Shown here: positions 8,811 to 17,102 of the stretch, one piece after another
How the letters are laid out: each line of letters begins with the position of its first letter
Position numbering within the stretch: the stretch's first letter is position 1
DNA from: Verrucomicrobiales bacterium
Lineage (GTDB): Bacteria; Verrucomicrobiota; Verrucomicrobiia; Verrucomicrobiales; DEV007
Direction: 5' to 3'
Length of the DNA: 64,000 bases
NCBI GenBank assembly: GCA_012960505.1
Contig: DUBC01000008.1
Location: forward strand, 62,001 to 126,000
The notes under the pieces: model-generated
Database searches by the model: none
Told to the model about the DNA's origin: nothing
Seen by the model: the letters and a program-made list of their open reading frames with translations, nothing else
Position numbers and translations under genes: made by a program

Positions 8811-9674
8811 TCAAGGAACAAAAACTGTTAATTGCTTATCACACGGAAGGAAGTCTATAGGAGTAACACCAGCCAATTCACCATCAACCTCGAATGGCAC
8901 CTCACTATCGCTTTCAACCCTAATTCTAGACGTTCTAACATATTCAATACCCTTTGTTTTCTCAGCTCTTCCAAGAGTGACCCCTGAAACATAACGTAAT
9001 ATATCCGTTGGACTTTGATTCTTAAAGACCATCACATCGAGTAGACGATCGTTATTTGAAGCCTCAGAAAACAATCTTAGAGCGGGGCCATAAAGAGCAC
9101 CGTTTCCTATAAGAACAAATGCCCCCTCTATTATTTTTCCTGATTCCAGTATGACTCTTATGACCGGCGAATCCTGATTCGCAACAGAAAACGCTGAAAT
9201 TAAGTAGCTAAATCTACCGAACTTTTTTTTATTTTCCCAACTAGTCTCCTCAATAATTTTTGCATCATAACCAACACCTGCTATTTGAACAAAAATAGAT
9301 TCTCCTGCCTTGAAGACATCAACCTTCTTTTTCTTTCCTTTTTCAATTACTTGCCAGCATTCTTTTAATTTATTTAAAGGCAACCCGAGTTCACGAGCAA
9401 ACAGATTCATGGTGCCAGTAGGAAAAATTCCAAGCTCAATATCTGAAGATAAAATTAATTCAATTACAGCATTAATGGTGCCATCCCCACCAGCTACTGC
9501 TATTTTTGAGCAACCTTTAGAAACTAATTCACTCGCAATTTCTTTTAAATGGAAATGATCTTTTGTTTCAAAAAGTTCAATTCTGTCCGAAAATCCTCTC
9601 AATTTATCGGCGAGCTGTCTTCCTCTTTCAGCATGAGCAGAGGGATTGAATATCAGTGGTATTTTTTCACTCAT
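8811..9674 (-). CDS. Diacylglycerol kinase-family lipid kinase (YegS/DagK-like)
   Basis: The protein (about 287 residues from ATG 9674) has the DAGK catalytic domain: it opens with PLIFNPSAH, the family N-terminal strand, and carries the nucleotide-binding AVAGGDGTINAVIEL motif and LGIFPTGTMNLFAREL. The C-terminal half is the beta-sandwich domain ending in the FEVDGELAG region. Enzymes of this fold phosphorylate diacylglycerol or sphingoid/isoprenoid lipids with ATP; the exact lipid is not readable from sequence. A longer reading from TTG at 9719 abuts the upstream gene with no gap but adds 15 residues lacking family similarity, so the ATG is preferred. Adjacent genes suggest a membrane-lipid or glycolipid operon, which is inference. 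Confidence 0.87.
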   Translation of the reverse strand: MSEKIPLIFNPSAHAERGRQLADKLRGFSDRIELFETKDHFHLKEIASELVSKGCSKIAVAGGDGTINAVIELILSSDIELGIFPTGTMNLFARELGLPLNKLKECWQVIEKGKKKKVDVFKAGESIFVQIAGVGYDAKIIEETSWENKKKFGRFSYLISAFSVANQDSPVIRVILESGKIIEGAFVLIGNGALYGPALRLFSEASNNDRLLDVMVFKNQSPTDILRYVSGVTLGRAEKTKGIEYVRTSRIRVESDSEVPFEVDGELAGVTPIDFLPCDKQLTVFVP

Positions 9675-9719
9675 GCAACCAATTAAATAAGTCCTTATTG
9701 AGATAAACCGTAAAAGCAA

Positions 9720-10019
9720 TTACAGATTTGCTTGTACAAGTTCAAGCCACTCAGATTCCAGTTCATTAGGAGGGCTCGGTTTCCTCTCAGCTTTATTATA
9801 CCAATAAGCCGCATTTCCTAAATCACCTTCAATTACATGCAAATGCGCATGAATCCATGACCCCATGTCAGTATTAATATTGCTAACAAGATCATGCGCA
9901 CCATCCCAGTCTCCTTTTTTAGCATACCAAAGGGCACAAAGTTCCTGAGAACATTCTATTGGGGGCTCATCGTCATTTTTAACCGAATTTAAAATACTAT
10001 CTACAGAATCAATTCCCAT
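9720..10019 (-). CDS. Small conserved protein of unknown function
   Basis: A 99-residue soluble protein with ALWYAKKGDWDGAHDLV and WIHAHLHVIEGDLGNAAYWY, a paired-helix arrangement like two TPR-type repeats. Short proteins with this GDW-x-x-AH ... HA-x-LH-x-x-EGD-x-x-NA-x-YWY pattern occur in many bacteria, but I know of no assigned function. It is first in the minus-strand group that continues with the lipid kinase and glycosyltransferase. The 159-base region upstream is shared with the divergent polyprenyl synthase gene and probably holds both promoters. Confidence 0.72.
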   Translation of the reverse strand: MGIDSVDSILNSVKNDDEPPIECSQELCALWYAKKGDWDGAHDLVSNINTDMGSWIHAHLHVIEGDLGNAAYWYNKAERKPSPPNELESEWLELVQANL

Positions 10020-10178
10020 ATAGTCATAATTTAGGATAGGTTAAATCAATACAACTAATTTCTTATTCTTTGATCCAAATTCATCATCGTGCCGTATAAA
10101 GCGAAGTAATAAATTTTCATTTTAATGACGAAATTCCTTGAAAAATGTGACACAAAGTGAATCCTCAAAACTAATCAT

Positions 10179-11210
10179 TTGAGACCTAATAATACCAAAA
10201 CCCCAAAAGAGAATAGCAGTCATCTACCTGGCGGCCTACTCTTCCCTTTTGAACTCGTTTCGGATGATCTCATTAAAGTTGATGAACTCATTCGAGAACA
10301 GGCCAAATCGTTCGATCCTGGAGTCGAGGGGTATGTCAGCTATGTTTGCGATATAAGCGGCAAAAGAATTAGGCCTACCCTTGCAATATTGGCTGGAGGC
10401 GCGACTGGAGAAATTACAAATAAGCATCTAGAAATTGGTTCTGTTGTCGAACTTGTGCACTTAGCAACGCTAATCCATGACGACATAATGGATGATGCAA
10501 AAATCCGACGGGAGATGCCCACAGTAAGTGCTAAGTGGGGACCTTCCCTCAGTGTTCTTCTTGGAGACTGCCTCTTTGCTAGAGCTCTCGAATTAGCCAC
10601 AAAATTTGAGGATCCTGATGTTTGTAGATCTGTCGCTAATGCCGCTTCGGCCGTGTGCCAGGGAGAAATACTTCAAACTCAAAGAAGATTCGATCTGACA
10701 CTCACGCGGGAAGAATATTTTCACATGATTGAATCAAAGACTGGAGCACTCTTTGCTGTGTCAACTGAATTGGGAGCAAGGTTGTCGGGAGCCAGCAAAG
10801 AAATTCAAAAACAATTACATGATTTTGGTATGAAAGTTGGTACAGCATATCAAATATATGATGATTGTGTTGATCTAATCGGTAAGGAAGAAACCGCAGG
10901 AAAAACACTCGGCACTGATCTCACAAAAGGGAAACTTACCTTACCGGTATTAAATTTAATTGCCTCGAGCACTAAGACTCAGAGAAAAAAACTCAATGAA
11001 CGGCTCTTATTAAAAGAACCTATTGATGTTAATACACTTGCAGGAATCGCAGACTATGATGGAGCAATTCAACGTGCAGTGTTGACCGGGAAAGAGATAC
11101 TCTCTCAAGCGAAAGAACATTTGGTAGATTTGACAGATAGCTCGCACCAAAAAGGTCTGGTACAAATAACAAATTATTTGGAAACTCTCTTTGATGATTG
11201 CAAATGCTAA
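10179..11210 (+). CDS. ispB: Polyprenyl diphosphate synthase
   Basis: A trans-prenyltransferase of 343 residues that elongates allylic diphosphates with isopentenyl diphosphate, typically making the side chain of quinones. Visible motifs: GKRIRPTLAIL, the first aspartate-rich motif LIHDDIMDDA, GDCLFARALE and the second aspartate-rich motif YQIYDDCVDLIG, with the following GTDLTKGKLTLPVL. All substrate-binding residues are present and the length is normal. The only start consistent with the N-terminal region is TTG at 10179, since an in-frame stop lies 19 bases upstream and no ATG precedes the catalytic motifs; the start is therefore less certain than the family. Chain length of the product cannot be judged by eye. 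Confidence 0.93.
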   Translation: MRPNNTKTPKENSSHLPGGLLFPFELVSDDLIKVDELIREQAKSFDPGVEGYVSYVCDISGKRIRPTLAILAGGATGEITNKHLEIGSVVELVHLATLIHDDIMDDAKIRREMPTVSAKWGPSLSVLLGDCLFARALELATKFEDPDVCRSVANAASAVCQGEILQTQRRFDLTLTREEYFHMIESKTGALFAVSTELGARLSGASKEIQKQLHDFGMKVGTAYQIYDDCVDLIGKEETAGKTLGTDLTKGKLTLPVLNLIASSTKTQRKKLNERLLLKEPIDVNTLAGIADYDGAIQRAVLTGKEILSQAKEHLVDLTDSSHQKGLVQITNYLETLFDDCKC

Positions 11211-11238
11211 GCTCTTCTGAATTATTCAATTCTGTGTA

Positions 11239-12016
11239 ATGATTCATTCGACAGCAATTATTGATCCCAAAGCTAGAATTGAAGAATCAGTCCAAATTGG
11301 AGCCTACGCTATCATTGAATCTGGGGCGAGTATCGAACGCGACTGTAAGATTGGTGAGCATGCTCAAATTTGCGGATCAGTTGAAATCGGTAAGTAAACT
11401 AGTATTGGACGAGGTTCAATAATTGGATCAGAACCTCAAGACACTTCCTTTGATCCTTCCAATAAAAGCGGAGTGAAAATAGGAGAAAAAAAAATATCCG
11501 TGAACTAACGATTATTCATCGTGGTACTGAAAAAGGAGCTTGGACCCAGTTGGGAAATGAAAATTTCTCATGACTGGCAGTCATGTCGGTCATGATGTTA
11601 AGATAGGCGATCGGAACACCATTGCCAATAATTGTCTTCTGGGTGGGCATGTGATTATTGGCACCGGAACCTTCTTAGGAGGGGAGCTGTATTCCATCAG
11701 TTTGTTCATTTGGGAGACCTTTGCTTAGCTCAAGGCGATTCCACGAATTGCAAAAGATATTCCACCTTACTGCACAGCTAGTCAAAAGAACCGCCTTATA
11801 GGATTAAATACCATTGGATTGCGCCGTGCGGGAATGGATCCTACTACTCGATCAGAAATCAAAAAACTCTATCGTGCTGTATTTTTCTCAAAGATCCCCT
11901 TTAGAGAGGCATTAAATAAAATAAATGATAAAAAATTGGACAAAGAAGCTTTGAAAATGCTGGAAGCTTTGAAAAAGCCGAACCTAAAAAGGATATGCTT
12001 TCCTAAGGTTCAGTAA
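11239..12016 (+). pseudogene. lpxA: Broken lpxA (UDP-GlcNAc O-acyltransferase) copy
   Basis: Read across frames, this stretch spells an almost full-length LpxA: IHSTAIIDPKARIEESVQIG at the start, left-handed beta-helix hexapeptides, GSHVGHDVKIGD with the catalytic-histidine region, then GLNTIGLRRAGM and a helical C-terminal tail. It cannot be translated whole. A TAA stop interrupts the first frame at 11395-11397. Reading then shifts near the nine-A run at 11486-11494, near 11561-11569 and near 11679-11685 (each consistent with a one-base loss), and again near 11740-11743 (one-base gain). The final frame stays open to 12016. Neighbouring genes are clean, so scattered sequencing errors are unlikely. 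LpxA normally performs the first step of lipid A synthesis; an intact copy elsewhere would be expected if lipid A is made. Confidence 0.9.
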
Positions 12017-12180
12017 TCAGCAAAAGGAGTATCCACTTCGTTATCAGAGCTTTTTTGTGGTTTTTTTTAAAAAAAAATCTCAGCGAGAGCAGATACAACC
12101 CTCAATTATTCTATTTATTTTACTAAACTATTAAATGCGTCTAAATTTATAAAAAAATTAAAGATCTCCTATATCCCTCA

Positions 12181-14496
12181 GTGCAAAAACACATAAATAA
12201 TCGTATAACGCACTTATTTTTGGCTATTGCGACGCTTTTAATACATTTTTCACCTTCATTATCAGCCCGCTCTAAAACTTTAGATCTAAAACTGGGTGAG
12301 AGTATAGATATTCATGGAGCCGAAACCTCATATAATCACGATACAGGAATAGCAACAGCCAAAGGAGATGCCCACATTAGTTGCGGGAACACTCAGCTCT
12401 ATGCAGAGCAGGCCGAATATCACGTATCATCTGGGGACGTCTATATAGAAGGCAATGTTTCAATTTACCAAGGTGAACTTGTTCATAAAGGTGATGCTGC
12501 AATTTATAACATCAACACCGGTGAAATCAAAGCAGATGAATTAAGGAGCGGATTAGCACCCATGTTCTATAAGACAGGAAATCTTGAAAGTGAAATCCAA
12601 GAACTTGATAAAATTTCAATGCATTCTTCGATCATTACTACTCATGATAGTGCTAATCCAAACTATCAGATCAAAGCCAAGGAAGTTAAAATAGTTGGAC
12701 TCAACGGACCAAAAGAAAAACGCCGTATCATATTTAATAATATGACCGTGTATGCGGGAAAGGTTCCAGTGTTCTGGCTGCCATATTTATCGCAGCCTTT
12801 GGATGCCGAACAAAGTTATCAATTTTTACCTGGATATAAAAATAGTTGGGGCACTTTCCTACTGAACAAATATGGGATGATGATAGGAGACAAAACTCTC
12901 GCAACATATCATTTAGACTTTAGGTCATCACGAGGGATCGCAGGAGGGTTAGACCTTAAAGCTCAAAAATATAAAAATAACGAAAACTTTGGTCAATTTA
13001 AATCCTATTATGCAAATGACCAGGACTCATCATTAACCCATAACAATCGGACGAGGGATGAACATATCGAACCCAATAGGTATCGAGTCAATTTACAGCA
13101 CAGGATAAAATTCGACAATCAAGAGAATTCAAAATTTTATTTAGACATAGATATTAACAAAACGAGCGATCAGTATTTTTATGAAGATTTTTTTCCTGAA
13201 GAATTCCGTTTGAACCCACAACCTGATAATATACTTAATTTGCAAAAGATCTTCCCCAATGCTGTTGCTAGCCTTTGGTCTCGATTCCAAACAAATGAGT
13301 TCTACCAGACAGATACCAGACTCCCTGAACTAGCTCTAGACGTAGTAACAAGATCCATAGGTAAAACAGGTGTTTTCTATAGCGGTGAAATAAGTGGTGG
13401 CATTTATGAACAAAAATTAAGCGCTAAAGAACGTGAAGAAATTCTTCAAGGTAACGGCATAAGTCATAACCTTCTCAATGAACCAGAAAATTTATTTGAA
13501 AGCCTACGATCTCGTAACAAACATGATTCAGAATTTACACGGATTGATACTTATCATCAGCTATCAATGCCTCAGCAACTGTTCGGATGGTTAAATGTAA
13601 CACCTAGAACAGGAATTAGAGGGACATCTTACTCAAGAATTAACGGTACAGATCAAAACGATACACGTAAGGCCATTCATGCTGGACTCGATGCCTCTTT
13701 CAAATTGACTAGAGATTACAATGATTTAGGACTTTCTAGGCTAGGTTTAACTAAGTTGCGACACACCGTTGAGCCATTTATGCATTATTCCTTCGTTGCT
13801 GCAGATGAACTTAATTCTGATATAGGAAAAATTGACCACCTTGTATCATCAACAAAGTTAAGGCCCATTGACTTATCTGAATTCACTGCCACCGATGAGA
13901 TCAATGATTGGAGTATTATCCGTTCAGGGATTTCTCAACAGTTCTTAACATACCGTGATGGTAAGGCTCATAATTGGATGACGCTGAAAAGCTATATGGA
14001 GCATTACATTGATGATCCTGAATTTGATCGAGACTTCTCTAACCTCTACAATGAGATCACCTTCACTCCCCTTCCTTGGTTCTCTATAAGCCATGAAATA
14101 GGCATTCCTTTATTTGCTGAAGATCCATTCGATTATACTGAATCGAATACCAGAATCACTCTAATGCCAACTGACCAACTAGAGTTCAGTATTGCTCACC
14201 GGTTTTTGCAGGATCATCCTATACTTGAAGATTCTGATCTTCTCGACTTTAGAGCTTATTATCGCATTGGAGATCGTTGGGGATTGAGCGCGAGACAACG
14301 ATACGAATTTGATGATGGAACTTTAGAATTCCAACAATACTCACTGCATTATGATCTTAATAGTTGGACAGCAGGCATCGGAGCCTTGGTTGCAGACCAT
14401 CGTTCAACTGAAGATGAATTTGGACTCGTCTTTACTTTAACGCTGAAGGACTTCCCTTCCCTCAGTGTCCCAGTCGGAATAACTCCATCACACTAA
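12181..14496 (+). CDS. lptD: LPS-assembly protein LptD (OstA-like)
   Basis: LptD is the outer-membrane beta-barrel that inserts lipopolysaccharide into the outer leaflet. The 771-residue protein begins with a signal peptide (about residues 1-29, ending SLSA), then an OstA/LptA-like beta-jellyroll region with repeats such as ATAKGDAHISCGNTQLYAEQA and GDVYIEGNVSIYQGEL (about residues 45-125). The rest is rich in alternating aromatic strands of a barrel, including the family region VYAGKVPVFWLPYLSQPL. The start is GTG at 12181, with no clear ribosome-binding site; about 160 AT-rich bases separate it from the lpxA remnant. Cysteines for the E. coli-type disulfides are not evident. Family assignment is strong; the LPS-type substrate is assumed. 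Confidence 0.86.
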   Translation: MQKHINNRITHLFLAIATLLIHFSPSLSARSKTLDLKLGESIDIHGAETSYNHDTGIATAKGDAHISCGNTQLYAEQAEYHVSSGDVYIEGNVSIYQGELVHKGDAAIYNINTGEIKADELRSGLAPMFYKTGNLESEIQELDKISMHSSIITTHDSANPNYQIKAKEVKIVGLNGPKEKRRIIFNNMTVYAGKVPVFWLPYLSQPLDAEQSYQFLPGYKNSWGTFLLNKYGMMIGDKTLATYHLDFRSSRGIAGGLDLKAQKYKNNENFGQFKSYYANDQDSSLTHNNRTRDEHIEPNRYRVNLQHRIKFDNQENSKFYLDIDINKTSDQYFYEDFFPEEFRLNPQPDNILNLQKIFPNAVASLWSRFQTNEFYQTDTRLPELALDVVTRSIGKTGVFYSGEISGGIYEQKLSAKEREEILQGNGISHNLLNEPENLFESLRSRNKHDSEFTRIDTYHQLSMPQQLFGWLNVTPRTGIRGTSYSRINGTDQNDTRKAIHAGLDASFKLTRDYNDLGLSRLGLTKLRHTVEPFMHYSFVAADELNSDIGKIDHLVSSTKLRPIDLSEFTATDEINDWSIIRSGISQQFLTYRDGKAHNWMTLKSYMEHYIDDPEFDRDFSNLYNEITFTPLPWFSISHEIGIPLFAEDPFDYTESNTRITLMPTDQLEFSIAHRFLQDHPILEDSDLLDFRAYYRIGDRWGLSARQRYEFDDGTLEFQQYSLHYDLNSWTAGIGALVADHRSTEDEFGLVFTLTLKDFPSLSVPVGITPSH

Positions 14497-14586
14497 AATG
14501 TGAAGAATTTTTCTTCTTTGGTGATTAATTAAATAATCTCTAAAACTATCAAATTCATTAATCAAAATCTCGGTAGGTCCTAAAAC

Positions 14587-15825
14587 ATGCCCAAACAACT
14601 TTCTCGGAAAATTTGCATAAAAATCCTATGTGAATGGGAAGAATCTAGTAAATTTATAGATTCTATAATTGAAAGTGAATGTAATAATTTCGAACTGGAT
14701 CCGCGTGACAGGGCATTTATCCAAAATATCACACTAGGAGTAATCCGAAATCTTACCGTTCTTGAAAATTGGTTATATCAATTACGAAAAGGTAAAACAG
14801 ATTCGGATATAAAACGCATTATTTACATAGGGCTCTATCAAATACTACTGATGCGTGTTCCTGATCATGCCGCTGTCAATGAAACAGTAAATCTTGCAAG
14901 AACAAGAGCACGAGGTCTAGTCAACGCAATACTCAGGCGAGCGGTACGAGAACAAGATGCATTACTGGGAAATTTAAATTCAATGGCGCCAGCAGATAAA
15001 TATTCCATACCTGATCATATTTATTCACGCTGGGAAAAACAGTTTGGAGTTGAAACAGCTGAACGCATTGCCTACCAATCCAACAAGGCTGCATCCATCA
15101 CGATACGCTCAAATCCTCTTAGAGGTGGACTCACTGATAAAGATATCTCTGATGCTGATGCATCTCCAGTAAAAGATTATCCTGCATTCTATCATGTCAA
15201 AAAACTCCCTTTCGAAGCGCTCAATAATGGTCGGTGCTATGCACAAGATCCATCAACTTCAGTCGCGCCAAATTTACTAAACCCAAAATCATCACATCAA
15301 GTTCTTGATGTTTGCGCTGCCCCGGGAGGGAAAACTTCCATACTTTCTCTTTGTATGGAAAACAAAGGAAATATTACTGCAACAGACATTAAGGGTCCTC
15401 GATCTAATAGATTAACAGAAAACCTAAGAAGGCTAGGGATTGAAAACGTCACCGTTCAAAGTGGAGACCTATTAAGTCAGGATAATTTTTTATTCGATCA
15501 GAACAATAAATATGATCGCATACTCATAGATGTTCCCTGTTCAAATACTGGAGTCTTCAGAAGAAGGGCCGATGCAAAGTGGCGTCTGATGCCAGGATTC
15601 ACAAAAGATTTAGCTCAACTTCAATTCCGAATGGTTGAATCCATAATCCCTTTATTAAAAGACGGCGGTAAAATCGTATACAGTACCTGCAGTATAGATG
15701 ATGAGGAAAATAGCCAACTCGTAGAAAAAATAATAGAGAAATTCCCTCATCTAACGAAAATCGATGAAGTTTCATTAATTCCCCAAGATGACAGGGATGG
15801 CGTCTATGCCGCACTGCTTGGATAG
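14587..15825 (+). CDS. rsmB: 16S rRNA (cytosine-967-C5)-methyltransferase
   Basis: RsmB methylates C967 of 16S rRNA using S-adenosylmethionine. The 412-residue protein has the N-terminal NusB-like RNA-binding domain (residues about 1-130, with LDPRDRAFIQNITLGVIRN and VPDHAAVNETVNLAR) and the C-terminal Rossmann methyltransferase: VLDVCAAPGGKTSIL for cofactor binding, IDVPCSNTGVFRRRADAKW with the release cysteine, and VYSTCSIDDEENSQLV with the catalytic cysteine. The length is close to the family norm. It ends GVYAALLG, near the usual family end. The same reading frame reopens after its TAG stop (see 15862-16005). Confidence 0.96.
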   Translation: MPKQLSRKICIKILCEWEESSKFIDSIIESECNNFELDPRDRAFIQNITLGVIRNLTVLENWLYQLRKGKTDSDIKRIIYIGLYQILLMRVPDHAAVNETVNLARTRARGLVNAILRRAVREQDALLGNLNSMAPADKYSIPDHIYSRWEKQFGVETAERIAYQSNKAASITIRSNPLRGGLTDKDISDADASPVKDYPAFYHVKKLPFEALNNGRCYAQDPSTSVAPNLLNPKSSHQVLDVCAAPGGKTSILSLCMENKGNITATDIKGPRSNRLTENLRRLGIENVTVQSGDLLSQDNFLFDQNNKYDRILIDVPCSNTGVFRRRADAKWRLMPGFTKDLAQLQFRMVESIIPLLKDGGKIVYSTCSIDDEENSQLVEKIIEKFPHLTKIDEVSLIPQDDRDGVYAALLG

Positions 15826-15861
15826 CTTGTTTATAATGGAGATAAAGACTATCATTGTTAT

Positions 15862-16005
15862 GTGTTCGGAAAATTAATTTCTCTACTGACAAGCCTTGCT
15901 CTTATAGCAACAATAATAACAGCAATAGTTATCTGGGCTTTGAACCGGTCCACTGTTTACGAACGGAAGCAAATACCAGGGACTGCTCATGCAAAGCAAC
16001 CCTGA
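15862..16005 (+). CDS. Possible 47-residue single-pass membrane protein
   Basis: A GTG-initiated ORF lies just downstream of rsmB in the same frame. It encodes a short basic leader (FGK), a long hydrophobic helix (LLTSLALIATIITAIVIWAL) and a polar basic tail (RSTVYERKQ). The hydrophobic profile with an N-terminal lysine is what a small membrane protein would show. There is no Shine-Dalgarno sequence. Because no stop separates it from the rsmB stop codon (only TAG at 15823-15825), it could also be a readthrough extension or meaningless sequence. No family is recognised. Confidence 0.3.
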   Translation: MFGKLISLLTSLALIATIITAIVIWALNRSTVYERKQIPGTAHAKQP

Positions 16006-16074
16006 ACCACATACGGAAATTTAAATAACAACTCAGACAAACTAATATTCCAATTTCAAATAATACCTAATTAC

Positions 16075-17037
16075 ATGAAAAGAACATACCTCCCTTCCCT
16101 TCTTTTAATATTACTAACCACCAATACTCTTTTCTCTAAAGAAAACAATTCATCTGTTAAATTAGACTATCAAACTAAAGGGAAAATATCAGTTACCATT
16201 AACAATAAACCGTTCACTACTTACCATTACAGTAAAGATAGAGCAAAGCCTGTTCTGTACCCAATACTTGGTCCAAGCGGCAAACGAATGGTTAGAGATT
16301 GGCCCCTGAAAAAAGATTCTCCTAACGAAGCTCATGACCATCCACATCATGAATCACTGTGGTACTCACATGGAGATGTGAATGGAATCAGCTTTTGGCA
16401 TGTCGGTGAAAAAATGGGGAAGATCAGACATAAAGAATTCATTAAGAAAGGAAAGGATGAAATAATTACCAAAAATGATTGGCACAGTCCTAAAGGGATC
16501 GTTCAATGCTCGGACAAAACGCGTATCCGGTTTTTTGCTCTACCTAGCGGAGGTCGAGGTGTAGATTATGAAGTGACCATCATAGCATCCAACGGTGATG
16601 TTAAATTTGGTGACACCAAAGAGGGGTCAATGGGCATAAGAACACATCCTGCTCTCCGATTAAAAGGTGATGTTGCTACAGGCAAAGCAATAAATAATAC
16701 TGGCGTTTTAGGAAAGGCGATTTGGGGGAAGCCTGCTAAGTGGCTTTATTATTGGGGTAAAATTGAAGATGCCGAAGTAGGCATAGGAATATTCGATCAC
16801 CCCTCCAATCCTAGACACCCCACTACCTGGCACGCTCGTGATTACGGATTAATAGCCGCAAATCCATTCGGATACTCCCATTTTCAAGGAAAGCCAAGGG
16901 GAACTGGAGATCTCATTCTTAAGGATGGAGAAAAGATAACGTTCCGCTATGCATTCGTTTTCCTAAGCGGTGATAACAAAAAATCAGGAGTTGATGATAT
17001 CTATACTAAATGGGGGTTTTCTGATGCGAAATTCTGA
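16075..17037 (+). CDS. DUF6807 (PmoA-like) exported protein
   Basis: A 320-residue protein with a signal peptide (residues 1-20, MKRTYLPSLLLILLTTNTLF-type). The mature part matches the DUF6807 family: VLYPILGPSGKRMVRDWP, the histidine-rich DHPHHESLWYSHGDVNG, GISFWH, FDHPSNPRHPTTWHARDYGL and ANPFGYSHF. The family is abundant in planctomycetes and verrucomicrobia and is often described as PmoA-related in databases; it is not a methane monooxygenase subunit, and its function is not established. The clustered histidines would fit a metal or sugar-binding site, which is speculation. It precedes a TonB-dependent receptor gene by 65 bases in the same direction. Confidence 0.85.
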   Translation: MKRTYLPSLLLILLTTNTLFSKENNSSVKLDYQTKGKISVTINNKPFTTYHYSKDRAKPVLYPILGPSGKRMVRDWPLKKDSPNEAHDHPHHESLWYSHGDVNGISFWHVGEKMGKIRHKEFIKKGKDEIITKNDWHSPKGIVQCSDKTRIRFFALPSGGRGVDYEVTIIASNGDVKFGDTKEGSMGIRTHPALRLKGDVATGKAINNTGVLGKAIWGKPAKWLYYWGKIEDAEVGIGIFDHPSNPRHPTTWHARDYGLIAANPFGYSHFQGKPRGTGDLILKDGEKITFRYAFVFLSGDNKKSGVDDIYTKWGFSDAKF

Positions 17038-17102
17038 TTAAACTGCGCATGAACTAAAAACTATAAATCACAATCGCATTCTTGCTCTGATAGATCCTCA
17101 TT

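Noticed and set aside
14502-14516. GAAGAA-TTT-TTCTTC hairpin after lptD
   Set aside because: The stem is AT-rich with a three-base loop and few T's after it; too weak to call a terminator.
16075-17037. Annotation as methane monooxygenase subunit PmoA
   Set aside because: The database label PmoA-like is misleading; the protein is a soluble exported DUF6807 member without the membrane helices of particulate methane monooxygenase.
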